The notes beneath the pieces were generated by a model, which was not told the DNA's origin, searched no databases, and was given only the letters and a program-made list of their open reading frames with translations. Position numbers and translations under genes: made by a program. Below are positions 21,776 through 34,114 of a DNA stretch of 64,000 nt, one piece after another. The DNA is from Solen grandis (lineage: Eukaryota; Mollusca; Bivalvia; Adapedonta; Solenidae). The stretch's first letter is position 1; each line of letters opens with the position of its first letter. The stretch is from NCBI GenBank assembly GCA_021229015.1, contig CM037785.1, forward strand, positions 44,352,543 through 44,416,542, given 5' to 3'.

Positions 21776-21810
21776 TGTAACAAAATGACCAAGGGCGGAC
21801 AACTCTCTAA

Positions 21811-22824
21811 ATACACTTAAAACTTAGCAAAACAGTAGATAAAAAAAAGAAACCTGTGACAAATACAACGTACTTTAAATCTATGCTTATTTTCAGGCCA
21901 CGTCAACATTATTTTGTGACAATATATATGGCAAAAAAGTTTGAATAAATATTGATGTATACGAGTATTATACACAGTTGTGATCATGACTTTTGTTTGC
22001 ATTGCTATTCATTTATTCGATAAAATGTGTGTGTATATTTTCTACTGAAGAATAGTCGACATTGATGATCTTTGTTAGTTCTAAATATATATATATATGT
22101 GTAGTACCGGTTGCTTATTTGTAATATATGTAGATGTTTAAGGCATTTTTTTTATTTATTTTAATCAACGAATGTAGCCAATCTACTTATATTTTGAAAT
22201 AATTTTGATATGGGCTAAATGACTTATAGCAATAGTTTTTGAAGCTTGACATAACTAAATTGATTTTTAAACATGACATTATGACATATATCGTTTTATC
22301 GGTGTGCAATATGTTTTGAATTAACTGTTAATAATATATTTTATCAAAAACAGTTTTGATACAATGATATTATATATTATTTTATTTGTATGAAATAATT
22401 ATATAATATTGAAAGTTGGCAATATTTTTTATATTTTCTCTGCCTATATAGTGACTGCAAATCTCATAAAGATGAGAACTACATCGTTAATACGTCCCGT
22501 TGAATAATGACTTACGTCATGTTTCAGGAATTTAAAGTTAAAATAAGTACTTGCATATGGTATTCAATAAATTGATTTTAATAAATTATTTGATATTGGT
22601 CATGAACGTTATAAATGCACTAAGGATTCATAATAATATTATAAAAAGGGGGATATTCACATAAAAAGTGCTTTTGGAAAACAATTTACCAGATAATAAA
22701 CATTGGAATTAATGCATACATGGAAAACTACTTTATATACGTTGAAAGACAGACATGCTGAAGAAAGAATTTGGAAATTATTTGTTTTGAAGGTCTTAAT
22801 GAGTGTGTTTATTTGTTTGTTTGT

Positions 22825-22859
<35 letters not shown>

Positions 22860-24910
22860 TTTAAAATGAAGGTCAGAACAAAAAATCATTTGCTAGAAGA
22901 CAAAATATCCAAATATATAAGCAAATATTTTTAGAAACCTCCAAACATCCCTTCATTTATTGAATTGCTAACATCAGAAATGAAACTCATTTAGAAAAAC
23001 TTATACATGTTTGTATATAAAACGTATGAAGAAAATAGACGAAATAGTCTATAATGAATGGAAGTAATTATGGTTATCCTAATAATCCATCACTGTTTTT
23101 ATGCGTATAAACGTAGATTATTTTCTATGTTTGTGTTTGTTTTATCTGCTTTTGTGAGTATTCATATCTAAAATAAATCTCTATACTTTGTGAATAATAC
23201 CTATTGTATCACTATGCCTGAATTTGATTAACATTCCCAGTAAAATTCTTACTGAAGACAATGTTTGTTATATATTTGTTTTCGATATTTTCATTTTCAA
23301 ATGTGACGCTGTGTACATATAGCTTTACATTAGTTTTTGTACCATTCACTTAAGGTTTTGATTTTATGACAGTGTTAATGCCACGTGCCAGATTACCATT
23401 ACTTCAGTGTCGATTACCTACGGCTGCCTATTACATCTGTCAACCGTGGGATGGACTAAGACCACAATTAATTTTACTATATGTTCTATATAAGCATATA
23501 TGCAAATGACAATTTCTGTAACGGAAATTGACATCCAAACTTACCCTCATTAGATAGATCTATTCAAGAGAATAAATTCAGTACATTTTTAACATGGGGT
23601 AACCCGACTACTTTTGACCTATTTAAGGCAAAATAACCTACGTATGAATTTAGTGCACCGGTCGGCCATTTCACACCAATTTTCTCAAAAATTCCCCTCT
23701 CAGCAATGCTCAACTTTTAAGGTTGTTGTGCAAAAAGGCCTCCAAATTGGGCATTTTATGACTATTTAAACTGTGTTCTATAGGATTTAATCCTTTATTG
23801 CATGTATTTCAGTCAAAAACTCAACATAATTCAGCATAAAATAGGGTCACTATTTTCTGTGTAGGCACATCCGGATACAGGGTAACCAAGGGCAGGTAAC
23901 TGTGGTCTTTGTCCGGATACTTGGCTAGCACTTTATCATTATAAGGATATTCATAAGAGTTACATCGACCAATCTAAATGATTCTCACACAAATGAGTAC
24001 TCTTCATTGGAGAGCTAAAATCTGTGAGTCGGTAAAGGTTTGTTTAAGTGCCGTAGGTACAAGAGTTTCTATAGGTCCGAAAATTCCCACTACCTAGTGG
24101 AGCTGCGAATAGTGGCGCGTCTTTTCAAATAATCGATAACCAGCAAATACTTGTGTAATCTCACGGGCGATGTATGGAATGGACGCTTGTGGTTTCCGAC
24201 GCGCTGCCATTACCTACGTCGGAACAAAACTTAAAACATAAAACACTATTTAGCATAACATTTTCATTTATTATGATAGGAAACCGGAATTTTATTAAAA
24301 TTGGAGAATTGTAGAGAACAATTGAATGTTAAAAACCATATCTTGCATAAACACATTAAAACATGCAATAGTAACATAATGCATGATTGCCATTAAGAAA
24401 TCAACACCAAATTGTATCTAAATAAAATTCAAAACTGTATATATATAAGCTAAATGGTTGTCTTACCAAGATATCAAACCCATAGACAAGTAACATAAAT
24501 AACTCCAGTCACACAACCAGGAATGATACTCATTTATGTGCTGGACGCCATGCTGCAGTATCATTTTGATGACTTCAGTATGTCGGGCAGGAATTACTTT
24601 TACAGCGGGATAAGCGGTTAACAATTGTCCTTATCAGATATTTACATACAAACAGATCATTGTATGATCAAGTGTAAGTAAATCAAATTTATCTTGCAAT
24701 GATTCACAAAATATGCCATGAACTTATAACAAAAACATACTCATACGGCTATATATACAGAAAGAAAGGGAGGGTTATATAAAATATACTGTACTTCAAA
24801 TTCATTTTGAAAGAGAACATTTCATAGAAGATAAAAAGCAGATGAATTAAAAATTCAAACAAAGAGTAAATCTTAAATTATACGACCCAACCATATTCCA
24901 TGGAATTGAA
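21811..24910. other. Intergenic, simple repeats only
   Basis: AT-rich. A GTT-repeat microsatellite lies near 22827-22860. The block 23600-24240 is less AT-rich than its surroundings and holds two GGTAACC-type direct motifs near 23880, but it shows no ORF. I see no gene. Confidence 0.45.
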
Positions 24911-24917
24911 ATTTAGT

Positions 24918-27773
24918 TTAAGATTTTTTAACGTCTGCACGAATCTGAGGTCTAATTTTCGGAGCAGCATACGCTGACAACATGTGTTGAATCCTCAGTA
25001 TATTCCTCTTTGCAATTTCAAGTTCTCTAGTTTTCACAGCCACCTTTTCATGTAGTTCTCTTTTTTTTCTTGCGCATTCTTTATTGTCACATTGTCTCAT
25101 TGCTCTTTCTTTTAATCTTTCATTCAAATTAGCTTTCATCACACGCAGTTCTGCGGTAAGTTTCTGGAAATTTTCTCTTTCGGCATTTAATTCAAGAATA
25201 TATTTCCTGTGGAAGGAAATCTTCCATTTTTTCTGTCATTTTTTCTGTCATTTTTTCTGTCATTTTTTCTGTCATTTTATCTGTCATTTTTTCTGTCATT
25301 TTTTCTGTCATTTTTTTCTGTCATTTTTTCGTTCTGTTGCTCCAATTTACCAATTAGAAAACTGAAAAATGAAAACATTCAATATATGTTTGCAAACATA
25401 TGTAGATTGCAGATTGACAATAAAGATGAAAATACTTTGTCTTTGATTTTTTATTCGGCATGATTTAGCGATATTTCTCTATAAACAGAGCCATCCTAAT
25501 CCAATTATGTGGAAAAAACATGGTTGTATAATTAAATTGTTAAAATTGTTTCATAAAAGTATTATCATAAAAAGTAGTACATAAAATCTGAAAGTTTTTA
25601 TCACCTTCTAAGTCACGAAAGATAGGAAAAAACACACGAAAAAAAAAAAACACACACACTCTAGCTTGAGCTGACAGAACTAGTGAGCCTTGACATGACT
25701 TTTGAGACGTGACATGAAGGTCATTATTGAGAATATCCACGTGAAAGAGTTATATGTTTACCAAATTGACTTTGAAGGTACCTCATTATTTGTGACTGAT
25801 CAATTAAAAGTATATTTGAATATGTTGACTTCTCAAAATTGATTCGGTTCAAAACTTTCAACTGAACGGCTAAACTGCATATTTTGAGGGCAACAAAAGT
25901 AGTTATTAGTCCGAGTAGCGATGAACTCAATACCGTGCCTTTTCTGTGATATATCACCTGATTCCGGCATTAGTTTAATTGCTTTCTCTGAAGGTTTTTA
26001 ATGGATATGAACCTAGTTTTCTTGGTCCAGAGTCTCTCGATGATTCAATATATTTTTATTCCACTTTTGGTAATCGAGTTATCGCGGTTATACTGTCTCG
26101 ACTAACTAAAATAGTAGTAAAAGGAGTGGCGATTGGGTTTGAAATGCATTCTTGAGCTTTTCAACTCACGGACATTATTTGTAGAAATTTACTTCATCAG
26201 ATAAGTATTGTTCTTCATGGGTTTGTCTAAATATCTCTGTAAAATATAAAAGAAACAGGACATTTCGTTAGGAAACTACATTGAAACATAACATATTGTG
26301 TATAGTGCATTAAAATTAACGATTTTTAATAAAATCGTACCTTTTCAATTCTGTCATATTAAATGTTGCGCTGCCGGAAACCTCTCCCCCTCCCGATGCA
26401 CCTGCGCTAGCCTCATTGAACGTAGTCTGTAATTTAATGCTGTATATTGAATTTGCATTTGAAACTGATACTATAAAACGGTACAGGAAAGAAACGTTTG
26501 AATCATATAAGTAACGCAACTGTCGCATGCCTACACTTGACAAGTTGATCAGTCCTCAGCAATTTTGAGTTGGAATTGTGAAAGTAAAATATCAAGTCAT
26601 TAATTGTTATACATCATTTTCTCTTAAGTCATATTGCAAATGTGTCTTAATACACTTAATATACACAGCCAGAACCGTTAATGAATAATGCACAGAATAC
26701 TTTGAGATGCTATGTACCAAATACGATAAACAATATCGACAGACAAATCCTAGAGTTTCAATTTGCATCGTTATATATAACGATTGCATTGTTATACCAA
26801 TCATAATAAAAGAAACATGTGTGAAAACCATATGTAATAATGTTTGTTGTAAATGTTTGTTCGTGTACGAGTACATTGTATTTCTCTGGTGTCACGGTCA
26901 TCTTCATACACTGATACCTCACAAAAGAGCTTAAATATCCGTTATTTTAGAATGTAAATGGACTTGAACCAGACAGGAATAGTACACACACACACACATT
27001 GGAAATAAAATACATTGTATTGTATTTACAATGAAAATGAAAAGATACCGATTGTAACACCGCGTTGTTTTCCTTTTCAAGAGTCTTGGGAATACACGTG
27101 TCTACACGAGTATATTGGCCTGCTCCATTCTGATTTTCATCAGCTGTTGATAATACGTAAGATTAGCAAATAGTTATTTGATCTAAATTTTAAAGGCATC
27201 TTGACACAATTATGTGCTATCGAAGCTTGATTATTCATGTAATTATTATTATTCAAGAAACTTAAGTGTTTCACAAATTGTAATACTGAAATTGATTGTG
27301 ATAATTCAACTGATATGGCGACTATACCTAATGCAAGATGATTTGATAAAAAATAACAAGAAATCAATACGATTGCCCTCTAATCTTACAACTATATTAG
27401 CTTTTAAAGGCTATGGATGCAAGCGAATTTCCTCTAATATAGTGTAAGATATACCACCGTCTAAACGCCGTACAACATTCTTGCAACTGCTTTTCTCCAG
27501 GGCCTTTTTGAACTCGTCAAAAACCTCATGATCACTTTTAATATTGTCATAAATATGCAACAATATGTCTTCTATGTTTTCTGACTCCGCCACAGATTGT
27601 TTTTTCTTCAGAACCATCCATTTTTCCAATGGGTACAAGTTAGCTTCAATAAGCTGGTCAATTATATCGCTGCAACGTAGGTTTCGTTTGAGATATCCCC
27701 ATGATTTTGTCAATTTTTGAATATTCCTTTCACGCTGGTCGTGGTCTGATGTATTTCCTGATAGTTTAGACAT
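24918..27773 (-). CDS. CARD and coiled-coil protein, three exons
   Basis: Exons 27773-27458, 26470-26341 and 25206-24918 total 735 nt, exactly 245 codons with stop, and join in agreeing phases (1, then 2). Exon 1 starts with ATG after an upstream acceptor (TTTTTCAG) and encodes a six-helix CARD-like domain: NIQKLTKSWGYLKRNLRCSD, then IIDQLIEANLYPLEKW, ENIEDILLHIYDNIKSDHEV and FDEFKKALEKS. Exon 2 is a Gly/Ser/Ala-rich linker (FNEASAGASGGGEVSGSATF). Exon 3 is a charged coiled coil (LELNAERENFQKLTAELRV ... ERLKERAMRQCDNKECARKK) ending in a basic tail. CARDs mediate homotypic assembly in innate immune and cell-death signalling, so an adaptor role is the best guess. Exon 3's acceptor is TTTCCTTCCACAG, just after a 12-bp repeat array. 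The CARD call rests on pattern, not a search. Confidence 0.65.
25223..25330. repeat. 12-bp tandem repeat in the intron before exon 3 of the CARD gene
   Basis: About nine copies of CATTTTTTCTGT (on the minus strand, ATGACAGAAAAA). One unit has 13 bases and one has a T change. On the minus strand most units would read Met-Thr-Glu-Lys, but the extra base and an in-frame stop break that. It ends about 17 bp upstream of the exon 3 acceptor. Confidence 0.9.
26984..26998. repeat. (CA)n microsatellite
   Basis: A short run of ACACACACACACACA in intron 1 of the CARD gene. Confidence 0.9.
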
Positions 27774-28209
27774 GATTATTTTCCCTGAAAAATATTCGAA
27801 AATACAACGAAAACAACACTCAGCTCCGCGGGGAATATGACGCTAAAATCTAAGCGTCAGCCATAAGGTTGACTATGTGAAATACATACACCTAGGTAGT
27901 AAAGGAACCCATGTACAGAGCTTACATATTAAACAACACAAACCCGACTTATGTGGAATATGACACCCTTCCCTTTTTTCATATCTTAGTTCGACACTCA
28001 TTTCTGAGCCTCCGAAGATCAGTCATTTTCATCTTACAGATTAATCATGTATTGTTTCTGATTTTAAGGCACTCACTCTTCTCGATTTTTTATTTTTTTG
28101 TTGTTGTTGTTTTTAAACTTAACTCTGTCAGAGTAATCTAGACGTAAAGATACACATTTTGTAGGCAAACGATGAGAGTTAATTAACAGTTTTTTTGTTA
28201 TATTCTATA

Positions 28210-28261
28210 TGTTACCCAGGTTTCATTATTCAATATCTCATCATGCTTCATTGTTCTTAAT
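28210..28261 (+). repeat. 5' LTR remnant
   Basis: 52 bp that match 34115-34166 with one change (TTCATTG against TTCATTA). From 28262 on the sequence is unlike the 3' LTR, so the rest of this LTR has been lost or replaced. Confidence 0.8.
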
Positions 28262-29392
28262 CTTTGTAAAATTGTAAGTACCATTTTATTGGAACGATTT
28301 TCTCTTTTGTTACCATAGTTGTCCAATGACATTGTCACGTGTTTTCATGTATACTTAATTGTAATCTTCAGTACAATACCAGTGATTTCATTTTTGTTAA
28401 ATATGAGAATTCAGGTCAGTTTGAGGTTTCATACTTTTTATTTAAATTAGCCCGTAAATTTTTCATCATATCCGTTTTCACGTTTTTCAACCAGTTACTT
28501 TGGTGCGCTCCGCTTAGTCAGTTATTTGGATTTCCCTTTTGCTATTTTTAGATATATGTTAATTAGTAACCTAGTATAGAAGCGCAACCTATTTTCGTCT
28601 GGCACATGCGGTGAGATTTTGATTCTTTATCACATTTGTCATTTAGTAAAGGGTTATAAAGTTGTTTAAATCGTATTTGAAAAGACTTTTACAGCATATA
28701 GTGTCAGTTTTTGCTGATAGGTCTGTTTTTTCATTTAAACATTCACTTAAATCGTATTTGGACAAAATTTCCTGTTCTTGTAATTTTTTTTTATTTTTGC
28801 TTCCGCTGTTTAAGATCAAGCGTGAAATCTGTAATCTGGTTAAGAATTAATGAGTTTATGATACTTGATACTTAAGATTATTTCATTGAATAAAAAAAGC
28901 TTGTTTTGATTTTTTTCTTCGGCGTAAATTAGATAACTTGATATTTTTCTTTCTATTCTCTCACTCAAGGGCAATTAACTCATGGTTACTATTGTTTTCA
29001 TCCATGTTTTCTTTTTTCTATTATCATTACCTCCCTTTCTTTACATATTTTGAGGTATATTTGTGCACTTGTTGTATAGTTTGATGCATAGAGATTATAT
29101 AACACTAATTGATATTGATGTTATAAAGGTGCATTGTAGAATGCTTTAATCATTTTGTATATATATTGTGTTGAATTTCTTTTGTTATATTGAGCATATT
29201 GGGCGGTGGACTTGCAGTATCATTTAGATTTTTGGCATCTTATATATTATTTTTCTGGATTGTTGTTTTGATTTGTAGGGAAATAGTTTATTTGTTCTCA
29301 TTTATTTCCAAAACATTGAAATAGGTATTTTTGTTGACTGTATTACTTTTATTTTCATTTTGCACTTAACCTCCAATCAATTCTCTCACAGG

Positions 29393-30105
29393 TTCTACGT
29401 TCGAGTCTGAGTATGAGTGTCCATGTTGCTGTGCTGGTGAGTTTACACGTTCTTGTATGTCACTGATTATGTGTTTATTGTGTTTCAGTGTTTATTTTCT
29501 TGTTTTATTTTTATTCATTGACTTTGAACTGGAATTTGAGACTAATTTGAGATATATCTGGTCTGTCTAACTTAGGGGTTTTATTTAATTATTATTTTTC
29601 TAAGCTTATTCAGAATGGTCATATTACTCCATCATCAAAGCATGAATTATTACGTATTAAATTTTGGACGTCATTAACAAATGATCAACTTAAGTCTCAG
29701 ACCAGACATAAGTATGATACAATTTTAGACTTCAATGTTCTTTTGAGAGAAATTAGAATCGTTGAAAAAGAACTTAGTTTATCTAGGTCTGTTTCTTCCA
29801 AGAATAAACTTGGAATTGAAGATAGGTTCCGTCAGTTGGAAACATCTTTGAAGAATGAGATCAGTAAGGTTGAGGCTAGGTTAGAGGAAAAGTATGAGAC
29901 AAAGTTAGATGAGATTTTAAGTAGGCTGGGTGGTACTGGACAACTGTTAACAGCAGTTAATCAGACAACGTCTAGTTACCAACCACACCAAACCCACTCC
30001 AATCGTGGCAGAGGTGGTTGGCGGGGACAAGGGTACCACTCTAGCCGGGGTAGAGGTTATGGCTCTAACACATATAGTCAGAAAGGTAATCACTCAAAAG
30101 AGTAA
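29393..30105 (+). pseudogene. Gag remnant, possibly spliced
   Basis: The open part runs from about 29575 to 30105. It encodes FSKLIQNGHITPSSKHELLR, then FWTSLTNDQLKSQTRHKYDT and a coiled coil, then an RGG-rich tail (RGRGGWRGQGYHSSRGRGYG) in place of a zinc knuckle. This matches the C-terminal half of a known type of metazoan Gypsy Gag; the N-terminal capsid half is absent. Upstream, a 53-bp segment at about 29393-29443 has an acceptor (CTCTCACAG) and a donor (GTGAGT) and reads in frame with both the ATG in the 3' LTR and the later gag frame, suggesting that the intact element spliced its Gag message. Confidence 0.6.
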
Positions 30106-30179
30106 CCGCTGCAGTTGGGGATCAAACTGTGGCTGGTGACTGTGTTGGTCCAGCAAAAGAATTGTTGTCGAGATTAGTT

Positions 30180-30560
30180 GGGGAGTCGAACCAGAGTACA
30201 ATATACATTAATGGTAAAGAATTTATCTGGATAGATACTGGGTCATGATTTCAGTCATTAATGAAAGTTCTATTAGGTCTTTGCCAGAGATTCAGGAAAT
30301 GTTTCCTTTAGATAATTTAGGATTAGATATTTCTTTCGCTGATGGTGCAAAATTGCAGTATACTTGATATATTGAATGTACTTTATCAGTTCCTTTTTCA
30401 GAGTTTAAGGTAAATGTCCCAATGTTTGTGACTCCAGACAACACATTTTTCAAATCATGTCCTGTTATTATAGGAACAGATGTCATTAGACTTTCAGGGG
30501 TTGTTCTGAATCGTCTTATTTACCGTCAGAATGGGGAACTGCAGTCAAAAGTTTGACATG
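30180..30560 (+). pseudogene. Retroviral-type aspartic protease remnant
   Basis: INGKEFIWIDTGS carries the DTG catalytic motif, then a stop. Broken frames continue with LGLDISFADGAKLQY, then VNVPMFVTPDNTFFKSCPVI and IGTDVIRLSG, the flap and C-terminal pattern of Gypsy proteases. Several stops make it non-functional. Confidence 0.7.
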
Positions 30561-30690
30561 TCAGTCCTTTTCTGCTAAACTTTTTGGCAAGAACCCTTCA
30601 AAATTAGTCCTTACCAGACATCGACTCTGACATGTGTTGTCAGGAATGTTGATCATGGTATTGCACAAGTAGTGACAGAAAACCCAGAAA

Positions 30691-31819
30691 ATGGCAATCC
30701 TGGTTATTTGGTCTGCCCACGGCATGATGAAGCAGTCTGGTTCTTTTGCCAGAATTGCTGTCAAGGTCTGCAACATGACTGCAAAGTCAATAACAATTCA
30801 GCCAAAGACAGCTGTTTGCCAACTCACACAGGTTGAGGTAGTAGACAGTTTGGCATCTGAGTTGCCTAGCTCTAAATCCAAGGAAACTGTAGGTGTTGAG
30901 TTGGTTATAAAAATCAATCAAGATAACCTCTCGCCTGAACAGCTCCTTAGCTTTCACCAAGTGTTGGTCAACTGGAAACATGTGTTTTCCACTGGCTTTT
31001 CAGATATTGGTTGTACTAATCTCCTTGAGCACAAGATTGTGTTGGAGGATGACAGGCCATTCAAGCAACCATACAGAAAAATACCTCCTGGTATGTATGA
31101 GGAGGTCCGTCAGCACATCAAACAGATGTTTGACGCTGGAGTAATTAGAGAGTAAGACAGTCCATGTTCCAGTAATGTAGTCCTAGTAAGAAAGCGGGAC
31201 GGCAGTTTGCGCTTCTGCATTGACTGGGGGCTATTAAACTCTCGAACTAGGAAGGATGCTTATATACTTCCAAGGTTTGATGACATTGTTGACTCTCTAG
31301 TTGGTTCTCAAAACTTGACATTAAGTCAGGTTTCTGGAATGTGAAAATGGAGGAAAACAGTATTTTGTATACTGCATTCTCAGTCGGAAACTTGGGTTTC
31401 TACGAATGGACGGGTATGGGTTTTGGGCTGACGAATGCATGTGCAACATTCCAGCGTTTAGCTGAGCGCACACCTGCGGGAATGTCTCTTAGAGGCGGTA
31501 TTTTCATCTGAACATGGCTTAAAATTAAAAGTGTGAGTTGTTCATGCCATCTGTGTCGTATCTAGGGCATACCATTTCTGCTGCTGGTATACATACAGAT
31601 CCTGAAAAGACCTCTGCCATTTGTAAGTGGCCGGTGTCGAAAAATGTTAAGGAATTGCGTCAATTCCTTGGATTTGCAGGGTATAACCGCCGCTTTGTGG
31701 AGAATTATGCCACCATAGCTGATTCTCTGAATGCACTGCTCAAATGGCACTGCCTTAATGGTAAGAAGGGGTCTAAGAAAAAGAAAATTCCTGTAAAGTG
31801 GACCTGGGGTAAAGACTAG
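30691..31819 (+). pseudogene. Reverse transcriptase remnant
   Basis: The lead region is open to 31155 (VVLEHKIVLEDDRPFKQPYRK-type segment, IPPGMYEEVRQHIKQMFDAG), then a stop. Fingers and palm follow in shifted frames (VVLVRKRDGSLRFCIDWGLL, then DIKSGFWNVKMEE and FGLTNACATFQRL). The segment that should hold the YxDD catalytic box is deleted near 31500. The thumb and connection resume in 31538-31819 (VSYLGHTISAAGIHTDPEKT, ELRQFLGFAGYNRRFVENYA). Inactive. Confidence 0.85.
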
Positions 31820-31839
31820 CAGGCAGCTTTCGATACCCT

Positions 31840-32316
31840 TGTAGAGAAGTTCTGGCTTTTGCGGATTACACCAAAGATTTCATTCTGCACACTGATAGCT
31901 CTGGTACTGGTCTTGGAACGGTCTTGTACCAAAAGCAGGATGATGGTTCAGAGCGTGTAATTGCATATGCGAGTCGAAGTTTGAGACCCAGTGAAAAGAA
32001 ATATCCGGCCCACAAGTTGGAATTTTTTGCACTGAAGTGGGCTGTCATAGAAAAGTTCAATGACTACCTCTGGTGTAACAATTTTGAGGTAGTTACAGAC
32101 AACAACTCACTTACCTATGTGCTTACCACTGCTAAGCTGGATGCATCTAGTCACCGTTGGGTAGCCGCTTTTGCAAATTTCAACTTCTCCCTCAAGTATA
32201 GAGCTGGAAAGTTGAATGCGGATGCTGATGGTTTGTCACGCATCCCTGTGGTGTTTCCAGAAGCCGTGCAAGCTATTTGTACATCAGTTACTGCTCATAC
32301 CGTAAACTTGCCTTAA
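31840..32316 (+). pseudogene. RNase H domain remnant
   Basis: It encodes DFILHTDSSGTGLGTVLYQK, then RVIAYASRSLRPSEKKYPAH, FEVVTDNNSLTYVL and GKLNADADGLSRIP. The catalytic acidic residues of the Gypsy RNase H (TDSS, the Glu of KLEFFALKWAV, TDNN) are in place. It is open from 31924 on; a break separates the first strand from the rest. Confidence 0.88.
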
Positions 32317-33380
32317 AAGGCGTACATAATGATGTCGGTCATCCTGGCAAGGAAAAGACACGGGGGCTCGCTAGGCAACGATTTTATTGGCCTGGTCTTG
32401 AGAAAGACGTTGATGCCATGGAAGAGGCCTGTAAACGTTGAATTTGCAGAAAAAGCCCTATCCAAACTTCGGAATTGGTAAACATTAAGACTTCTAGGCC
32501 AACGAAACTGGTTTGCGTAGACTTTCTTACACTAGAAATGTCTAAAGGTGGATTCGAGAACATACTGGTAATCACAGATCATTTTACAGGGTATGCTCAG
32601 GCAGTCCCTTGCAAAAATCAGACTGCGCAAACCACTTCCTAATCCCTATATGATCACTTTTTCAGGTATTACTCATTTCCTGAGAAACTGCACAGTGATC
32701 AAGGCAGAAACTTCGAAAGTAAGGTTATTCGTGAGCTTTGCAAACTTGCCGGCATTGCAAAAACACGTACAACTCCGTACCAGGCTCAGTCTAACCCATC
32801 TGAACGCTTTAATCAGACACTTTTTAAGATGCTTGGAAGACTAGAAACTGACCAAAATATGACTGGAAATCCTATATTGCTCCCCTCGTACAGGCGTATT
32901 ACGCAACTAAGAGTGACGCAACTGGATTTTCCCCTCACTACCTAATGTTCGGATGGCACCCCAGGCTTGCTGTCGATGCTTATTTAGGTACCGGACCAAA
33001 GCTAGAACATGCTGATCATAAGTCATATGCTGAAAAGCTTAAGAGCAGGTTGCAGTTGCTTACAAACTGTCCGCTGCCGAGTCGGCAAAACAAGGAGCCA
33101 AGGGAAAGCTCTATTATGATCAACGTGCCAAAGCTTCCAAGTTGAAAGTCGATGACCGGGTGCTGGTTCTGTCTGTTGGCCATAAAGGCAAACATAAATT
33201 AGCAGACAGGTGGGAAGAACAACCTTACTGTATTGTTTCTATTCCCAATCCAGGTATTCCAGTCAACGGGAGGGAAAGATGCGAACCTTGCACCGCAACA
33301 TGTTGCAATTCAATGTCCTGCTTCCTGATCCAGCCCCGGCTGTACATCACAGACAGGGAAAACCTAACAACAAGCCTGTA
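32317..33380 (+). pseudogene. Integrase remnant
   Basis: The zinc-binding HHCC region is broken (GHPGKEKTRGLARQRFYWPG). The core has the first Asp in VCVDFLTLEMSKGG, the second in KLHSDQGRNFESK and the Glu in SNPSERFNQTLFKMLGRL, in different frames. A C-terminal GPY/F-type region (VDDRVLVLSVGHKGKHKLAD) follows near 33142-33270. At least four frame breaks are seen. Inactive. Confidence 0.85.
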
Positions 33381-33388
33381 AATCACAA

Positions 33389-33760
33389 GTGGTACCCGAG
33401 TGTGACTCGGATTCCAGTTCGAGTTCTGGTTCTGGGATTTATATAGTTCCCCAGAAACGGAGGTTGCGAAACCTCTACCGTTGTAGCTCCCAACCTACCC
33501 AGAATGCAGACAGTGTCCCCACTGTCCGCAGTGCTGACAGTGTCACTACTGTCCGTAGAGATATACCTAGTGAGTCGTCCCCTGTGCTCAACCCTGGGGA
33601 CCAGGCCACTACGCCTGTATTTAGGGTTACTGAGCCGAGCGAGCCACGGCGCTCGACAAGAGTCCGCAAGGCTCTCGACCGACTTGGCCAGTGGGTTTTT
33701 CAGCTTACAGCTGCAAAAAATCCACCACATTCTGATTCTGTCACCGAATATTTTGTTTGA
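33389..33760 (+). pseudogene. Pol C-terminal Ser/Thr/Arg-rich tail
   Basis: An open frame (SDSSSSSGSGIYIVPQKRRL ... RRSTRVRKALDRLGQWVFQL) ending TEYFV. This low-complexity extension after integrase is common in metazoan Gypsy elements. It includes a short GTC-rich tandem (SADSVTT). Confidence 0.6.
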
Positions 33761-34114
33761 TTGGTTCAGTTTGATCTAGTTTTATTTGTATCTATTGTGA
33801 CTTTATTTTAAGCCATTATTTTCAGATTATATTTAATTCTAGCTTGTTGCTGATAGCATATTTTGCAATAGCCCATATGTAAATTAGTTGATATTTCAGC
33901 AAGAGCCACTGTGCTGTTTAGTTATAAGCAGTATGGAATTTTCTGTTTCACAACAGAACCTGAAATGATGTTTGTGGGTGGTTTTATTCTTATCGATGTT
34001 TGTTGTTTTAAATGGTACAAGACAATTGTGTTATTTAATTGGTAGATCAAGGTATAAAGAACCTTCGGGTGCATTTTGAAATGCCAGGAGACATTTCCCC
34101 CAGGAAGGTAATTG

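Larger units (their letters stand above)
19471..21810 (-). mobile_element. Gag-only LTR retroelement
   Basis: Two identical 35-bp direct repeats bound the element: 19471-19505 and 21776-21810. On the minus strand each begins TTAGAGAG and ends TTTTGTTACA. Directly after the upstream copy comes TGATGTCAGAAGTGGGA, which resembles the primer-binding site of many Gypsy-type elements. Then follow a GC-rich leader (21.35-21.6 kb), a long gag ORF, and no protease, reverse transcriptase or integrase before the downstream repeat. The 5' LTR appears cut down to its last 35 bp; the 3' LTR probably reaches to about 19.7 kb. Confidence 0.7.

Noticed and set aside
25084..25463. Plus-strand ORFs with repeated Phe-Cys-His-Phe or Phe-Leu-Ser-Phe
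   Set aside because: Products of the 12-bp repeat read in two frames on the wrong strand.
26316..26543. Exon 2 of the CARD gene as a pore-forming toxin-like segment
   Set aside because: The Gly/Ser-rich stretch is only loosely similar, and nothing else in the gene supports such a fold; a linker is the simpler reading.
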